From assembly GCF_016482685.1 (NCBI RefSeq), contig NZ_JACYHF010000001.1, positions 496,001-560,000 of the forward strand: a stretch of DNA of 64,000 nucleotides, in the 5' to 3' direction. Of the stretch, positions 52,050 to 60,330 are shown piece by piece. The translations under genes were made by a program, and so were the position numbers. How positions within the stretch are numbered: position 1 is the stretch's first letter; each line of letters starts with the position of its first letter. The notes beneath the pieces were generated by a model. It was not told where the DNA came from. It worked only from the letters and a program-made list of their open reading frames with translations, and ran no database searches. The stretch is from Streptomyces sp. DSM 110735 (GTDB taxonomy: Bacteria; Actinomycetota; Actinomycetes; Streptomycetales; Streptomycetaceae).

Positions 52050-52952
52050 TCAGTGGTAGGTCGTAGCGGGATGGATGGCCCTGCCGACCGCGCTACGGAC
52101 GCGTTCGCGGATCTCTACCGCGGGGACGTACGAAAGGGCCTGTTCCAGATGGTTGGCGGCGGCCGAGAACAGAACTGCCTGTTGGCGCAGATAGGTGTCG
52201 AGGAAGGAAGCGAGGGCGCCCGTCGTGTCGCGCCGTGCTTGCTGTGTGTACAGCACAGTGAGGGCGAAGGCCCAGCCTGCGTGCAGGAAGCCGTATATGG
52301 GGCGGGCAGTCTTTCGCCATGGGGAGAAGAAGGTGACGTCGGTGGGCAGGGTCACGTCATACGCGGCCAGGGCGTCGTTGAGCCAGTTGTGGGCGGCCTC
52401 GTGGATCAGGTCGCGGGCCAGGACCTCGGGGCGGGCGGTGTAGTCGGTGAAGACGGTGCCCGGGAGTCGGGTGAGGGCCCAGCTGTGGAGGGTCTCGTCG
52501 AGTCGGCGGTGGTTGAGCAGACAGATGACGGGGGCGTGCTGGGTGAGCAGCGTGCCGAAGCCGTGCTCGGTCGCGGAGGCGAGGGCGGCACTAACGAGAC
52601 CCTGGGCTGCGGACGGGGCGGGGCTGGTGTCAGGGCGGACGAGGTAGTACGCGGTTTCGGAGATCTCCGAGCGGAGCAGGTCCGCGGGGCGCGGACTGAG
52701 CACGATGTGCGGGCCGGCCGACAGGTGGGTCAGGTCTCGCACGGTCGTATGGCGGTACCAGGCGAGGCGGTCCGCGTCTCGGGTGCGCGCCGCGTGTTCG
52801 GCGCCTTCGAGCAGGTGGTGGGCCACGGCGTAGTCGAGGGCGGACGAGCCGAGGCGGTTGCCGAGTACTGAGGCGATACGGCTGGTTCGTAGACGCTGGT
52901 GGTCGGCAATGCCGTCGAGGGCGACAAGGGATTCCGGGGCGAGAGCGCTCAT
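52050..52952 (-). CDS. HEXXH-motif putative peptide-modification protein
   Basis: 300 aa. ATG at 52952 with GGAG upstream. The only clear catalytic motif is H184-E-A-A-H188 in ARDLIHEAAHNWLND, the zinc site of gluzincin-like metalloproteins; H224 in GFLHAGWAF is a candidate third ligand. The rest is helical, with SALDYAVAHHLLEGAEHAARTRDADRL near the N-terminus. Proteins of this type recur in radical-SAM peptide clusters. Last gene of the operon, separated from the precursor gene by a hairpin. Protease or modifying role unproven. Confidence 0.8.
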   Translation of the reverse strand: MSALAPESLVALDGIADHQRLRTSRIASVLGNRLGSSALDYAVAHHLLEGAEHAARTRDADRLAWYRHTTVRDLTHLSAGPHIVLSPRPADLLRSEISETAYYLVRPDTSPAPSAAQGLVSAALASATEHGFGTLLTQHAPVICLLNHRRLDETLHSWALTRLPGTVFTDYTARPEVLARDLIHEAAHNWLNDALAAYDVTLPTDVTFFSPWRKTARPIYGFLHAGWAFALTVLYTQQARRDTTGALASFLDTYLRQQAVLFSAAANHLEQALSYVPAVEIRERVRSAVGRAIHPATTYH

Positions 52953-52971
52953 CTGGAGCTCCGGGCGTGAA

Positions 52972-53003
52972 ACGGGGCCGGACCGGGACGGGCCCGGCCC
53001 CGT
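52972..53003 (-). terminator. Hairpin between precursor and HEXXH genes
   Basis: ACGGGGCCGG (52972-52981) and CCGGCCCCGT (52994-53003), perfect 10-bp stem, 12-base loop, 6 bases past the precursor stop. A partial terminator here would raise precursor mRNA relative to the HEXXH gene. Confidence 0.7.
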
Positions 53004-53009
53004 GGCGGG

Positions 53010-53171
53010 TTAGGACTCGGTGGTGGGCTCGGTGGCACCGGGCTCCACCGTGGTGGCCAGCCAGGTCTCGGTGGCCGCGTTGGAGGTGTGCGCGGTGGTG
53101 CGCACGGGGTCGCTGTCGCGCAGAGACGCGACCGCATCCAGGAACTCGTCGAACGTCTTGTCTTCTGCCAC
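53010..53171 (-). CDS. Candidate RiPP precursor peptide
   Basis: 53 aa. GTG at 53171 with GGAGAAGAGAG upstream. Sequence runs from VAEDKTFDEFLDAVASLR to VEPGATEPTTES. The first 20 residues are an acidic amphipathic helix of leader type; the rest is Thr/Ala/Asn/Pro-rich with one aromatic residue, W37 (ETWLATT), and one His (H28). It lies between the 2OG oxygenase gene (89 bases upstream) and a hairpin plus the HEXXH gene. It does not end in FxSxx, so it is not a classical FxsA. Core and modification sites unknown. Confidence 0.7.
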   Translation of the reverse strand: MAEDKTFDEFLDAVASLRDSDPVRTTAHTSNAATETWLATTVEPGATEPTTES

Positions 53172-53260
53172 TGCTCGCTCTCTTCTCCGGTCGGGGCCGT
53201 GGGTCGGGGTGGGGTGGCTGCGGGGCGGGCCTCGGGGGCCGGTCATGGCGGCGAAGCCTC

Positions 53261-53980
53261 CTACTCGGAGACGAGGAGCGTGAGGAACTTGCGAACGCGG
53301 CCGGCGCGGACAGGTTCGGTGCCATGGACGAGCTGGCTGCCGAAGATCACGAGCGTGCCGGGAGCGGGTGCGACGCTCCATCGGGTGCGGGGCATGGCGC
53401 GGAACCAGGGGGAGGAGATGTCTGCCCCGTCGTGTGCGAAGCGCATTCCGTGGGCGTAACCCGATCCGGTCGGCGCCTCGGCGGCGGTCCAGACGGAGTC
53501 GCTGCCCGTGGTCTCCACGTAGAACGCGCCGCCCATGTCGTGGATGTCCGTGAGGGTGACCGTCGCGGCGGCGATCTGGCGGGGACGGGTGAGGGGATCG
53601 GGGGCGATGCCGTCGGCATGCGGGGTGATGTATTGGCCGGCGCCGTACTCGAGGTAGATCCACGGCCGGTGGCCGGTGACCGATGGCAGGGTGCGCGTGA
53701 TGGCGGCCATGTGGAGCTTCAGGGCCTGGTCGAGGAGGGTGGTCGCCGCATGGGGGATGTCGGTTACCTCGATGCGGCCGGCTGGCTCGTAGACGTCCTG
53801 CGCCTCGCCGGGGGAGTGACCGGGGATCTCGTGGATGGTCGTGCGGCGGCCAGGGCCGTACCGGTCGCGTCCGAGGGAACCGAACGTGTCATCCATGACG
53901 AGGGTGAGCCGCTCGATCTCGTCCGGCTTGAGGAAGCCCTCCACAGTGCGGATGGACAGAGTTTCGGCGATGTGGATCAT
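53261..53980 (-). CDS. 2-oxoglutarate/Fe(II)-dependent oxygenase
   Basis: 239 aa. ATG at 53980 overlaps the radical SAM stop by 4 bases. Double-stranded beta-helix with facial triad H121-x-D123 in YITPHADG and H219 in SQLVHG, and R230 for 2-oxoglutarate in GRVRKFLTLL. The family includes peptidyl and free-amino-acid hydroxylases. Placed between radical SAM and precursor genes, so hydroxylation of the peptide is the simplest reading. Confidence 0.88.
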   Translation of the reverse strand: MIHIAETLSIRTVEGFLKPDEIERLTLVMDDTFGSLGRDRYGPGRRTTIHEIPGHSPGEAQDVYEPAGRIEVTDIPHAATTLLDQALKLHMAAITRTLPSVTGHRPWIYLEYGAGQYITPHADGIAPDPLTRPRQIAAATVTLTDIHDMGGAFYVETTGSDSVWTAAEAPTGSGYAHGMRFAHDGADISSPWFRAMPRTRWSVAPAPGTLVIFGSQLVHGTEPVRAGRVRKFLTLLVSE

Positions 53981-55836
53981 CGCTCTCCTCCGCAGGCACA
54001 GGGGGTGGAGATCGGGGCAGAGGCGGCCTCGGCCAGAGCCTCCGTGAGTACACGCACGGCCCGGGAGAGGTCCTCGAAGTACTCGGCAGGCGTGCTGCCA
54101 GCAGCGGGTACGAGATGCAGGTCGAGCGTCGGATACACCCGGCCGGTGGTGCGGCAGGTGAGCTCGCTGCGACCGAGGACCACCGAACACGACCCGGGCA
54201 GAGAGGACTCGGCCCGGCTGGCGGCGCGGCACAGGCTCGTCGCTGTACGCGCGTACTCGGCGCGGTCGCGCGGCAGGATACCGACCGAGAGGAAGCGGGG
54301 CTCGGCTCCGGGGAGGTCGGCGTAGGTGTGGCCCTGGCAGCTGTCATAGGTGACGGCGTTCCAGCCTGCAGTGAGCGCGTCGACGACCGGACGGACGCCG
54401 GGCTCGATGCCCTCGTGCCACTGGGGGTGGTGGGGGTCGAGATCGTCTGCCTCGTGCACACCGGGGAGGCCGACCGTGTTGATGTTGCCGTGGGCGCTGA
54501 CCTGGAGGCGGGCGGGCGGGCGTGGTGCGGCGGGGTCGTCCCAGCGGGCCAGGAACGCTGCGACGTGGTGCATGTCGTTGGGGCGGACGGGACGCCAGCG
54601 CAGCAGGGAACAGGAGGCACCGGGCGGGAGGTCCGGGTGGGCGAGCAGGGCGGCGACGCCCTCGATCAGGCGCATGCGGTGGTCGCAGTACGCGTCTTCG
54701 TCGCCCGCGGCGGCGAAGCGGAGGCGGACCGCCGGGCAGCCCGCGCCGCAGGTGTCGCGGTAGTCGCAGGCCGTGCACTTCGTGACCAGGGAGCGTGCCT
54801 GCTGAAGCAGGGCAGAGTCGTCCTGGGCACGGGCCACGTCCGCTTCAGAGCGGATGTCGCCGAGCGTAGCCAGACCCGCCTGCGGCCAGGGCAGCTCGTC
54901 ACAACTTCCCAGGCGGTCATCGGGATAAAGGGTGAGGACGTGGTCGCACTTCAAGTCGGAGAAGTGACAGGAACGGGTTTGCAGACCCCTCAGGCGGCGG
55001 ATGACGGAGACGACGGGTTCCAGCTTGACGCGGCGGAACAGGCCGTCGGCAACCCAGTTGTGGGCGGCCTCCAGCACAAAGTCGGCGTATTGACGAGGTG
55101 TGACGGCCCAGGCCGGGCCAGTGGGGCCGATGGCCCGTCGCTGAAGTGCCCGACTGGTTGGCGCACGGGATCCGACAGCTGTGGTTGACCGGGTGACCGC
55201 CGCATCGAAACACGGCACCAGGCTGACCGTCGTCACGGCGGAAAAGGAGGCGAGGTTCTCCATGACCTCGGAGGCCCGGCCGAGGACGTACGGGGTGACG
55301 GCGCAGATGACGCCGGTGTGGCGTCCCCGACGGCCGAGGAGCTCCAGGGCTTCGACCACCCGGGGGTAGGTGGGGCGGCCGTCGTAACCGACGCGCCACG
55401 AATTCCCGAGCGCGTCCCCGTCGAGGGAGATGCCGATCTCCAATTCCGGGCAGTGTCGCTCGAACAGGTCAAGCCAGACGTCGTCGAGTTGGAGGCCGTT
55501 GGTCTGGAGGCTCACTCGGATGACGTTCGGCTGTGCGGCGAGCGCGTCCAGGATCTCCGCGATCCGTTCCCGGCCAGCGGTCAGGGGCTCCCCGCCGTGG
55601 AGCTCGACGCTGAGCGGGCGCCCGGAGAAGATCGAACCGAGGTGGTGGACCTGTGCCGCGCTGATGCGGGCGCCTCCCGGTGACTCCTTGCGCTTCTCGT
55701 AGCAGTACAGGCAGTCGATGTCGCAGGTCTCCCCGCGGAGCTTGAGGATGACGGAGACCGCCGTGTCCGGTCCGGTGCTCGGCAACGGGGCGTAGAGACT
55801 CTCCAGGTCGGTGGGTGCGGTGCGGGTGACGGGCAT
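53977..55836 (-). CDS. Radical SAM/SPASM peptide-modifying enzyme with extra C-terminal domain
   Basis: 619 aa. ATG at 55836 with CGGGAG upstream. C38-x3-C42-x2-C45 in RGETCDIDCLYC binds the SAM 4Fe-4S cluster; ELHGGEPL is at 78-85. The SPASM cysteines are C290, C297, C312, C354, C357, C363, C367 and C384, for auxiliary clusters. Residues about 415-619 are an extra domain with YDSCQGHTY (498-505) and FLSVGILPRD, not the HExxH extension of FxsB as far as I can see. Likely forms a C-C or C-N crosslink on the precursor at 53010-53171. Confidence 0.9.
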   Translation of the reverse strand: MPVTRTAPTDLESLYAPLPSTGPDTAVSVILKLRGETCDIDCLYCYEKRKESPGGARISAAQVHHLGSIFSGRPLSVELHGGEPLTAGRERIAEILDALAAQPNVIRVSLQTNGLQLDDVWLDLFERHCPELEIGISLDGDALGNSWRVGYDGRPTYPRVVEALELLGRRGRHTGVICAVTPYVLGRASEVMENLASFSAVTTVSLVPCFDAAVTRSTTAVGSRAPTSRALQRRAIGPTGPAWAVTPRQYADFVLEAAHNWVADGLFRRVKLEPVVSVIRRLRGLQTRSCHFSDLKCDHVLTLYPDDRLGSCDELPWPQAGLATLGDIRSEADVARAQDDSALLQQARSLVTKCTACDYRDTCGAGCPAVRLRFAAAGDEDAYCDHRMRLIEGVAALLAHPDLPPGASCSLLRWRPVRPNDMHHVAAFLARWDDPAAPRPPARLQVSAHGNINTVGLPGVHEADDLDPHHPQWHEGIEPGVRPVVDALTAGWNAVTYDSCQGHTYADLPGAEPRFLSVGILPRDRAEYARTATSLCRAASRAESSLPGSCSVVLGRSELTCRTTGRVYPTLDLHLVPAAGSTPAEYFEDLSRAVRVLTEALAEAASAPISTPCACGGER

Positions 55837-55866
55837 CAGAGGACTCCCGAGGAGGAGAGGCGCGGT

Positions 55867-56733
55867 CTACGCGCCATCGATGGACACCGTGGACAGCCAC
55901 CCGAGAAGCTGTCCGCCGGTGATGGGGACGTGGACGTCGCCGCGGCGAAGGAACCATCCGTCGGCATACCGCTGGGGCAGCCAGCCGACGTCAGGGGCAA
56001 CGAGGTTGGGAGGCGTCTGCAGCGGGTCGTCGACGGGCCAGCAGTCCAGGAGCGCTCTGGTCACGCGTCGCTGAACCGGACGGAACCACTCCCACGTTTC
56101 CGCGTGGGCCGGGCCGATCTGCGGACGGAACGGAGCGTCGGCAAGGAGCGGCAGCCACTTGTCGCCCAGGACCGGATGCCCGGCCGCCGCGCACTCGAGC
56201 GCGGTGAGGCAGGTCTCCAGCTTCCGGCACACGACGTCGGCGGGTTCGGCCAAGCCGTCCTCGACGAGGCCGATCAGGTCCTCGGCGAGGCTCGCCGCGA
56301 CCTCGGCCTGGTCGGCGACCGCCCAGCGTCGGTAGCCCTGGCGCTCCTCGGGGTCGAGCACCAGATCCCAGCGTCCGGAGCCGTACGACAGAGCGGTACG
56401 CAGACACATGAGGTCGTGCATCGAGGCGCGTACTCGGCGGAACGATCCGAGATCGTCGCGGCGGACATCGAAGGAGCGGAGCAGGTGACGGAGCTCCTCC
56501 GCCCGCTGCGGCGCCGTCGCTTGGAGATCGACACGGACGCCGTCCACGATGCGCGACTCCCACGCCGGAAGGGCGCCGTCCACGATGCCGCGCAGGTCGA
56601 TGTCGCTCGCCGCGTGGGCGAAGCCGCAGGCGAGGGCTCCCTCCAACCAGACCTCGCGGGCCTCGTCGGCCGCGAGGAGCGTTCGGGCGACCTTGTCGGC
56701 GATCTCCCGACGAAGCTGTGCCGATGGGTTCAC
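55867..56733 (-). CDS. Nucleotidyltransferase-fold protein
   Basis: 288 aa. GTG at 56733 overlaps the dehydrogenase stop (GTGA). The NTase site is in EGALACGFAHAASDIDLRGIV (about 31-51), with the two Asp of SDIDL as metal ligands and a variant GA for GS. The C-terminal part is helical (ADVVCRKLETCLTALECAA), like aminoglycoside or kanamycin nucleotidyltransferases. Substrate unknown: it may add AMP or CMP to a small molecule or to the peptide. Ends 30 bases before the radical SAM start. Confidence 0.8.
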   Translation of the reverse strand: MNPSAQLRREIADKVARTLLAADEAREVWLEGALACGFAHAASDIDLRGIVDGALPAWESRIVDGVRVDLQATAPQRAEELRHLLRSFDVRRDDLGSFRRVRASMHDLMCLRTALSYGSGRWDLVLDPEERQGYRRWAVADQAEVAASLAEDLIGLVEDGLAEPADVVCRKLETCLTALECAAAGHPVLGDKWLPLLADAPFRPQIGPAHAETWEWFRPVQRRVTRALLDCWPVDDPLQTPPNLVAPDVGWLPQRYADGWFLRRGDVHVPITGGQLLGWLSTVSIDGA

Positions 56734-57653
56734 CGGTGCCCTCCTTCGATCAGGATCTTTTCGTCGGCGGTGATCGTCCTGAGGAGATCGATGGCCCATC
56801 GGTCGAGTGCGCCGCGCACGTCGGAGCGCTGGGCGCCGATGTGGGGCGAGACCAGGAGGTTGAGCGGCGTCGTGGAGCCAGTGAGGAGCGGCAGGTGCTT
56901 CCGCTCTACCGGGTCGAGTGCCAGGCCCCAGAGCCTCCCGTCTGCCAGCGCTCGCAGGCAGGCAGTGACGTCGAGTGTCTCCAGCCGCCCTGCGCAGATC
57001 AGCAAGGGCCGCTGCGGTGCGACGCGTGCGAGGAAGTCCGCGCCGATGGACTGTTCGGTCGTAGGGCGCAGCGGCAGAGCGATCACGTGTACCTGTGACT
57101 GCTCCATGAGCGCTGTCTGCGGCAGCTCCCGCAGACCCGGAGGGTTCGACGGCCAGGCGGCGAAGGCCGTGCGGCCCACGTAGGGAGCGAGGGCCCGGGC
57201 GGTGGCCAGCCCCACCGGGCCCGCGCCCCAGATCCCTGCGGTCAGGCTTCCGAGTGACGCTCCCATACACGCCTGTTTCTCGTGCCGGCCGAGCATCAGC
57301 GCGTGCTGCCCCAAGGGGATTTGCCGGGCCAGGGCGAGGGCAGCGGCGAGCACCCACTCGCCCACGGCGTCCGCGCCGGCCTCGGCGTTGCGGTGCAACG
57401 TGATGCCACGGTGCCGGAGGGCGTTCACGTCGATGTGGTCGATGCCGGAGCCCGTCCGTACGACGTGCCGCAGGCGAGGGAGTGCATCGAGCTCCCTCCC
57501 GCCGAGACGGACACCGGAACGCAGAACGAGCACCGCTGTGTTGGCGGGCGGAGGCGAGTCCAGGTCCGGCACCTCGTGTACGAGGACGTCGGGCAGGGCG
57601 CGGCGGATCGCGTTCGCGTCCGCTGCACCGTGTAGCACCAGGACAGCGCTCAT
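56730..57653 (-). CDS. D-2-hydroxyacid dehydrogenase family protein
   Basis: 307 aa. ATG at 57653. NAD-binding GIWGAGPVGLATARAL (about 148-163). Catalytic candidates: Arg in LICAGRLETLD, Glu in LDPVERKHL and His in VSPHIGAQ, the usual R/E/H set. GSGIDHIDVNAL and GITLHRNAEAGADAVGEWVL fit the substrate domain. It reduces a 2-keto acid to a D-2-hydroxy acid. Beside a PEP-mutase-like gene, phosphonopyruvate is a plausible substrate, as in known phosphonolactate pathways; this is inference. Confidence 0.87.
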   Translation of the reverse strand: MSAVLVLHGAADANAIRRALPDVLVHEVPDLDSPPPANTAVLVLRSGVRLGGRELDALPRLRHVVRTGSGIDHIDVNALRHRGITLHRNAEAGADAVGEWVLAAALALARQIPLGQHALMLGRHEKQACMGASLGSLTAGIWGAGPVGLATARALAPYVGRTAFAAWPSNPPGLRELPQTALMEQSQVHVIALPLRPTTEQSIGADFLARVAPQRPLLICAGRLETLDVTACLRALADGRLWGLALDPVERKHLPLLTGSTTPLNLLVSPHIGAQRSDVRGALDRWAIDLLRTITADEKILIEGGHR

Positions 57654-58315
57654 CCGAAGACCTCCGGCCTCTCGTACCGGCCGAAGGCGAGATCGCCCTT
57701 GCCGACGACGACGGTCACAGGCGAGGGCGCGCCGAAGTACGCGTCGCTGGCGCGCTTCACTCCCGGGAGCCCGTCCCAGGCCCGAGGATTGGTTGCCGTG
57801 TCCGCGTAGTCGTCGACGAGCAGCACGCCCGTCGGCACCAGGCGGGTGACGCAGTGCGTCAGCCCTGTGAGGGTGGAGTCGTAGAAGTCGCCGTCCAGGT
57901 AGGCGAACGCGATCTCGTCGGGAAGTTCTTTGGAAAGGGTCTCGTCGAACCACCCAGGATGGATGACCGGCGCCGGCCTGCCCCAGGCCGCATGCGTGGC
58001 GTGCACGTCGTCCGGGGACGACCGGAGCTCGCCCGCCGCCAGGTGGTCCGAGTCCTCGGCGCCGGGCGCGGGCATGCCCTGGAAGGAGTCGTAGACGTGG
58101 ATCTCGCGGTCGTGGTCGCCCAGCGAGTCGAGCACGCTACGGATCCAGAGGGCCATCGCGCCCCTGTAGCAGCCGAGTTCCACCACGGGGCCTGGTAGAC
58201 CGCGGGCGGCCAAGTGGGCGAGCTCGTCGGCGATCACGTGGAGGCGGTCGGCACAGACCGTCCCGGAGTGCTCCCGCAGCAGCCACTCCCGCAGATCCTT
58301 CAACCTTGGATCCAT
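57650..58315 (-). CDS. TylF/MycF-type O-methyltransferase
   Basis: 221 aa. ATG at 58315 with AGGTGG upstream. SAM-binding VVELGCYRGAMALWI (about 43-57), HVYDSFQGMP (acidic ribose contact), and the metal/catalysis region AYLDGDFYDSTLTGL and VLLVDDYADT typical of the Mg-dependent TylF group. Methylates hydroxyl groups, mostly on sugars, but the family is wider. Overlaps the next stop by 4 bases. Confidence 0.85.
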   Translation of the reverse strand: MDPRLKDLREWLLREHSGTVCADRLHVIADELAHLAARGLPGPVVELGCYRGAMALWIRSVLDSLGDHDREIHVYDSFQGMPAPGAEDSDHLAAGELRSSPDDVHATHAAWGRPAPVIHPGWFDETLSKELPDEIAFAYLDGDFYDSTLTGLTHCVTRLVPTGVLLVDDYADTATNPRAWDGLPGVKRASDAYFGAPSPVTVVVGKGDLAFGRYERPEVFG

Positions 58316-58320
58316 GAAGG

Positions 58321-58791
58321 TCACCACCTGTCCACGAAGGGGTCGGCGAGCTCCCCGCTCAGCGCTGCCGACAATGGGCGGTTGATCCGAGGCAACAGGT
58401 ACACGTCGCCCAGACGTTCTAGCGGCACCCATTCGAAGCCCACTTGGATGGGATCCGGCGGTTCCGGCATGTGCGGCTCGGCGTTCTCCACCTGCTCGGC
58501 GAGGAAATTGAACTGAACCTTCTGCACGTCCCCGAACTCGCCCTGCCACGACTCGGGGACGTACTCGACGACGCACAGCAGACGTCGGGCCACGACCTGG
58601 AGGCCGGTCTCCTGCGCAACCTTGCGGTTCACGGCCTGGCGCAGGTCCTCGCCGACCTGAGCTTTGCCGCCCGGGAGGTTGTAGTGGAACCCGGCCTCGT
58701 CGTCGTACGACAGCAGCAGGACGGCGCCGTCGCGCACGATCGCCGCCTTCACGGAGACACTGATCCGAGGTAGTTCGGGCGTCAGAGGCAC
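58321..58791 (-). CDS. Nudix-fold protein with degenerate Nudix box
   Basis: 156 aa. GTG at 58791 overlaps the preceding PEP-mutase-like gene by 10 bases. Fold is clear (VKAAIVRDGAVLLLSYDDEAGFHYNLPGGK). In the box Gx5Ex7REUxEExGU, the REUxEE part reads RKVAQE, so two of three metal-binding glutamates are replaced. Hydrolase activity may be lost or altered. Probably a nucleotide- or substrate-binding helper in the operon. Confidence 0.85.
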   Translation of the reverse strand: MPLTPELPRISVSVKAAIVRDGAVLLLSYDDEAGFHYNLPGGKAQVGEDLRQAVNRKVAQETGLQVVARRLLCVVEYVPESWQGEFGDVQKVQFNFLAEQVENAEPHMPEPPDPIQVGFEWVPLERLGDVYLLPRINRPLSAALSGELADPFVDRW

Positions 58792-59651
58792 GACAGCGCC
58801 TCCGGCTCGCCGACGCGCATCAGGTCACCGACCTCCGCGAGGGATCCTGCGACGGTGGACCGGAAACTCCCTCCGCGCCGGAACTGACGGGCGGCGGTGC
58901 GCATACCCGCGAGGGCGGCACGGCTGAGCTGGTTCGCGTAGATGCAGAGGCGGAAGCCGGCCTCGCCGAGTTCGGCTGCGCTCAGGTCAGGGAACGCCGT
59001 GGGCACACTGACCAGCGGCGTACCTTGGCTCCACGCACGTCCAATGGCCCGCGCCTGCTCACCGGTCGCTTCCTTGGAGTGGATGAGTACCGCATCCGCT
59101 CCGGCCTCGGCGTACGCCTTGGCGCGGGCGATCGCCGTGGCCAGATCCTCACCGGCGATCAGGGCCTCGGTGCGGGCCACGACCACGAGGCCGTCACCGA
59201 CGACCTTCCTTATACGCCCCACTTGCTGGCACAGCAGGTCCCGGTCGGCGAGGGTCTGGGCTCGGTGGGCCGCGAAGCTGTTGCACTTCGGGTACGCACT
59301 GTCCTCGACACACACCGCCGCGGCACCGGCGCGCATCAGGTCGTATGCGAACCGCTCTGCCGTGCGCCCCGAACCGCCCGCGTTGTCGATGTCCACGATG
59401 ACGGGGAGATCGGTGACACGGCCGAGCGAGGCGACCACGTCGGACAGGTCCCGAGGGCTCAGCACGTTGGCGTCGGGCAGCCCCAAGGCCGCGGACACCT
59501 CCAGACCGCTCACCCATAGGGCGTCGAAGCCCGCCTCAGCCGCGACGTGCGCGGCGAGCGCGTTCACCGCACCGATTGCCAGTAGAGGGTGCTTCCGCTC
59601 GCTGTCGTCGAGGGCCTCACGTAGATGGATCGCCTTCGCGTTGTCAGTCAT
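58782..59651 (-). CDS. PEP-mutase/isocitrate-lyase superfamily enzyme (PEP mutase-like)
   Basis: 289 aa. ATG at 59651. The barrel signature EDSAYPKCNS (116-125) follows the EDKxxxxxNS form that marks PEP mutase and phosphonopyruvate hydrolase, rather than KKCGH of lyases; K118 is replaced by S. Other matches: ALWVSGLEVSAALGLPD (44-60) and VIVDIDNAGGSG (84-95) with metal-binding Asp. PEP mutase makes the C-P bond (PEP to phosphonopyruvate). No phosphonopyruvate decarboxylase is near; the dehydrogenase at 56730 could take its place. Confidence 0.8.
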   Translation of the reverse strand: MTDNAKAIHLREALDDSERKHPLLAIGAVNALAAHVAAEAGFDALWVSGLEVSAALGLPDANVLSPRDLSDVVASLGRVTDLPVIVDIDNAGGSGRTAERFAYDLMRAGAAAVCVEDSAYPKCNSFAAHRAQTLADRDLLCQQVGRIRKVVGDGLVVVARTEALIAGEDLATAIARAKAYAEAGADAVLIHSKEATGEQARAIGRAWSQGTPLVSVPTAFPDLSAAELGEAGFRLCIYANQLSRAALAGMRTAARQFRRGGSFRSTVAGSLAEVGDLMRVGEPEALSCL

Positions 59652-60330
59652 GGGTCTCTCTTCCTTCCGCGTGGGCGGCGAGCGATGGCACCAGCTGCCG
59701 TTCGCGCAGTACGTCCCAAGCGGCGAGCAGCACCTCGGACCGGGGCCGGCGGGCGTCCAGGCGGACCACGTCGCCGAGGAGCGGGAACTCGTCGGGCTTC
59801 GTGACCACGGCCTCGTAGGTCTCGCGAACCCGGCTCTGGATGTCGTGCACGTCCCAGTCGGCCCGGACGGCATCACCCTGGCGGGCCTGCGCCCGGCTCA
59901 TCGAGGCGTCGGTCTCCAGGTCCAGGACGAGCGTGAGATCGGGGGCCACGGTGATCTGCGCGGTCAGCGCCTCGTACGTCTCTGACACCCTCATGTCGTG
60001 CTTCACCGCGAAGAAGGCCAGCTCGCTGAGGAGCCAGCGATCCGCGATCACGGGCCGGGCCTGTCGCTGGGGGAGTACGAGGCGATCCAGCGTGGCCTGT
60101 TTGTCCGCCGCGATCGCGGAAAGGTAGGCATCACGGTTCCCGGCGTTCGGCCGGTACTTGCCGGTGACGATGGCAGCGGCCTGCTCGGCGGCGAGGAAGT
60201 TGGTGGTGAGCATGCACAGCGGGGTGACGCCGTAGAGCCCCTCCCAAAGCCGGAACAGGCCCTTGCGCAGGGTCGTCTTGCCGGTGCCGTCGAGCCCCTC
60301 GACGACGATGAACGGATAGCGGTGGCTCAT
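59644..60330 (-). CDS. Thymidylate-kinase-like P-loop kinase
   Basis: 228 aa. ATG at 60330 overlaps the previous stop (ATGA). Walker A GLDGTGKTT (12-20), IADRWLLSELAFF with the DR motif (about 95-107), and LVLDLETDASMSRAQARQG with the lid (about 133-152). Household thymidylate kinase should be elsewhere, so this copy probably phosphorylates a pathway intermediate or a nucleotide used by the NTase at 55867. Confidence 0.85.
   Translation of the reverse strand: MSHRYPFIVVEGLDGTGKTTLRKGLFRLWEGLYGVTPLCMLTTNFLAAEQAAAIVTGKYRPNAGNRDAYLSAIAADKQATLDRLVLPQRQARPVIADRWLLSELAFFAVKHDMRVSETYEALTAQITVAPDLTLVLDLETDASMSRAQARQGDAVRADWDVHDIQSRVRETYEAVVTKPDEFPLLGDVVRLDARRPRSEVLLAAWDVLRERQLVPSLAAHAEGRETHD

Noticed and set aside
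53977..55836. FxsB assignment of the radical SAM enzyme
   Set aside because: The precursor does not end in FxSxx and the C-terminal extension lacks the metallohydrolase-like features I would expect.
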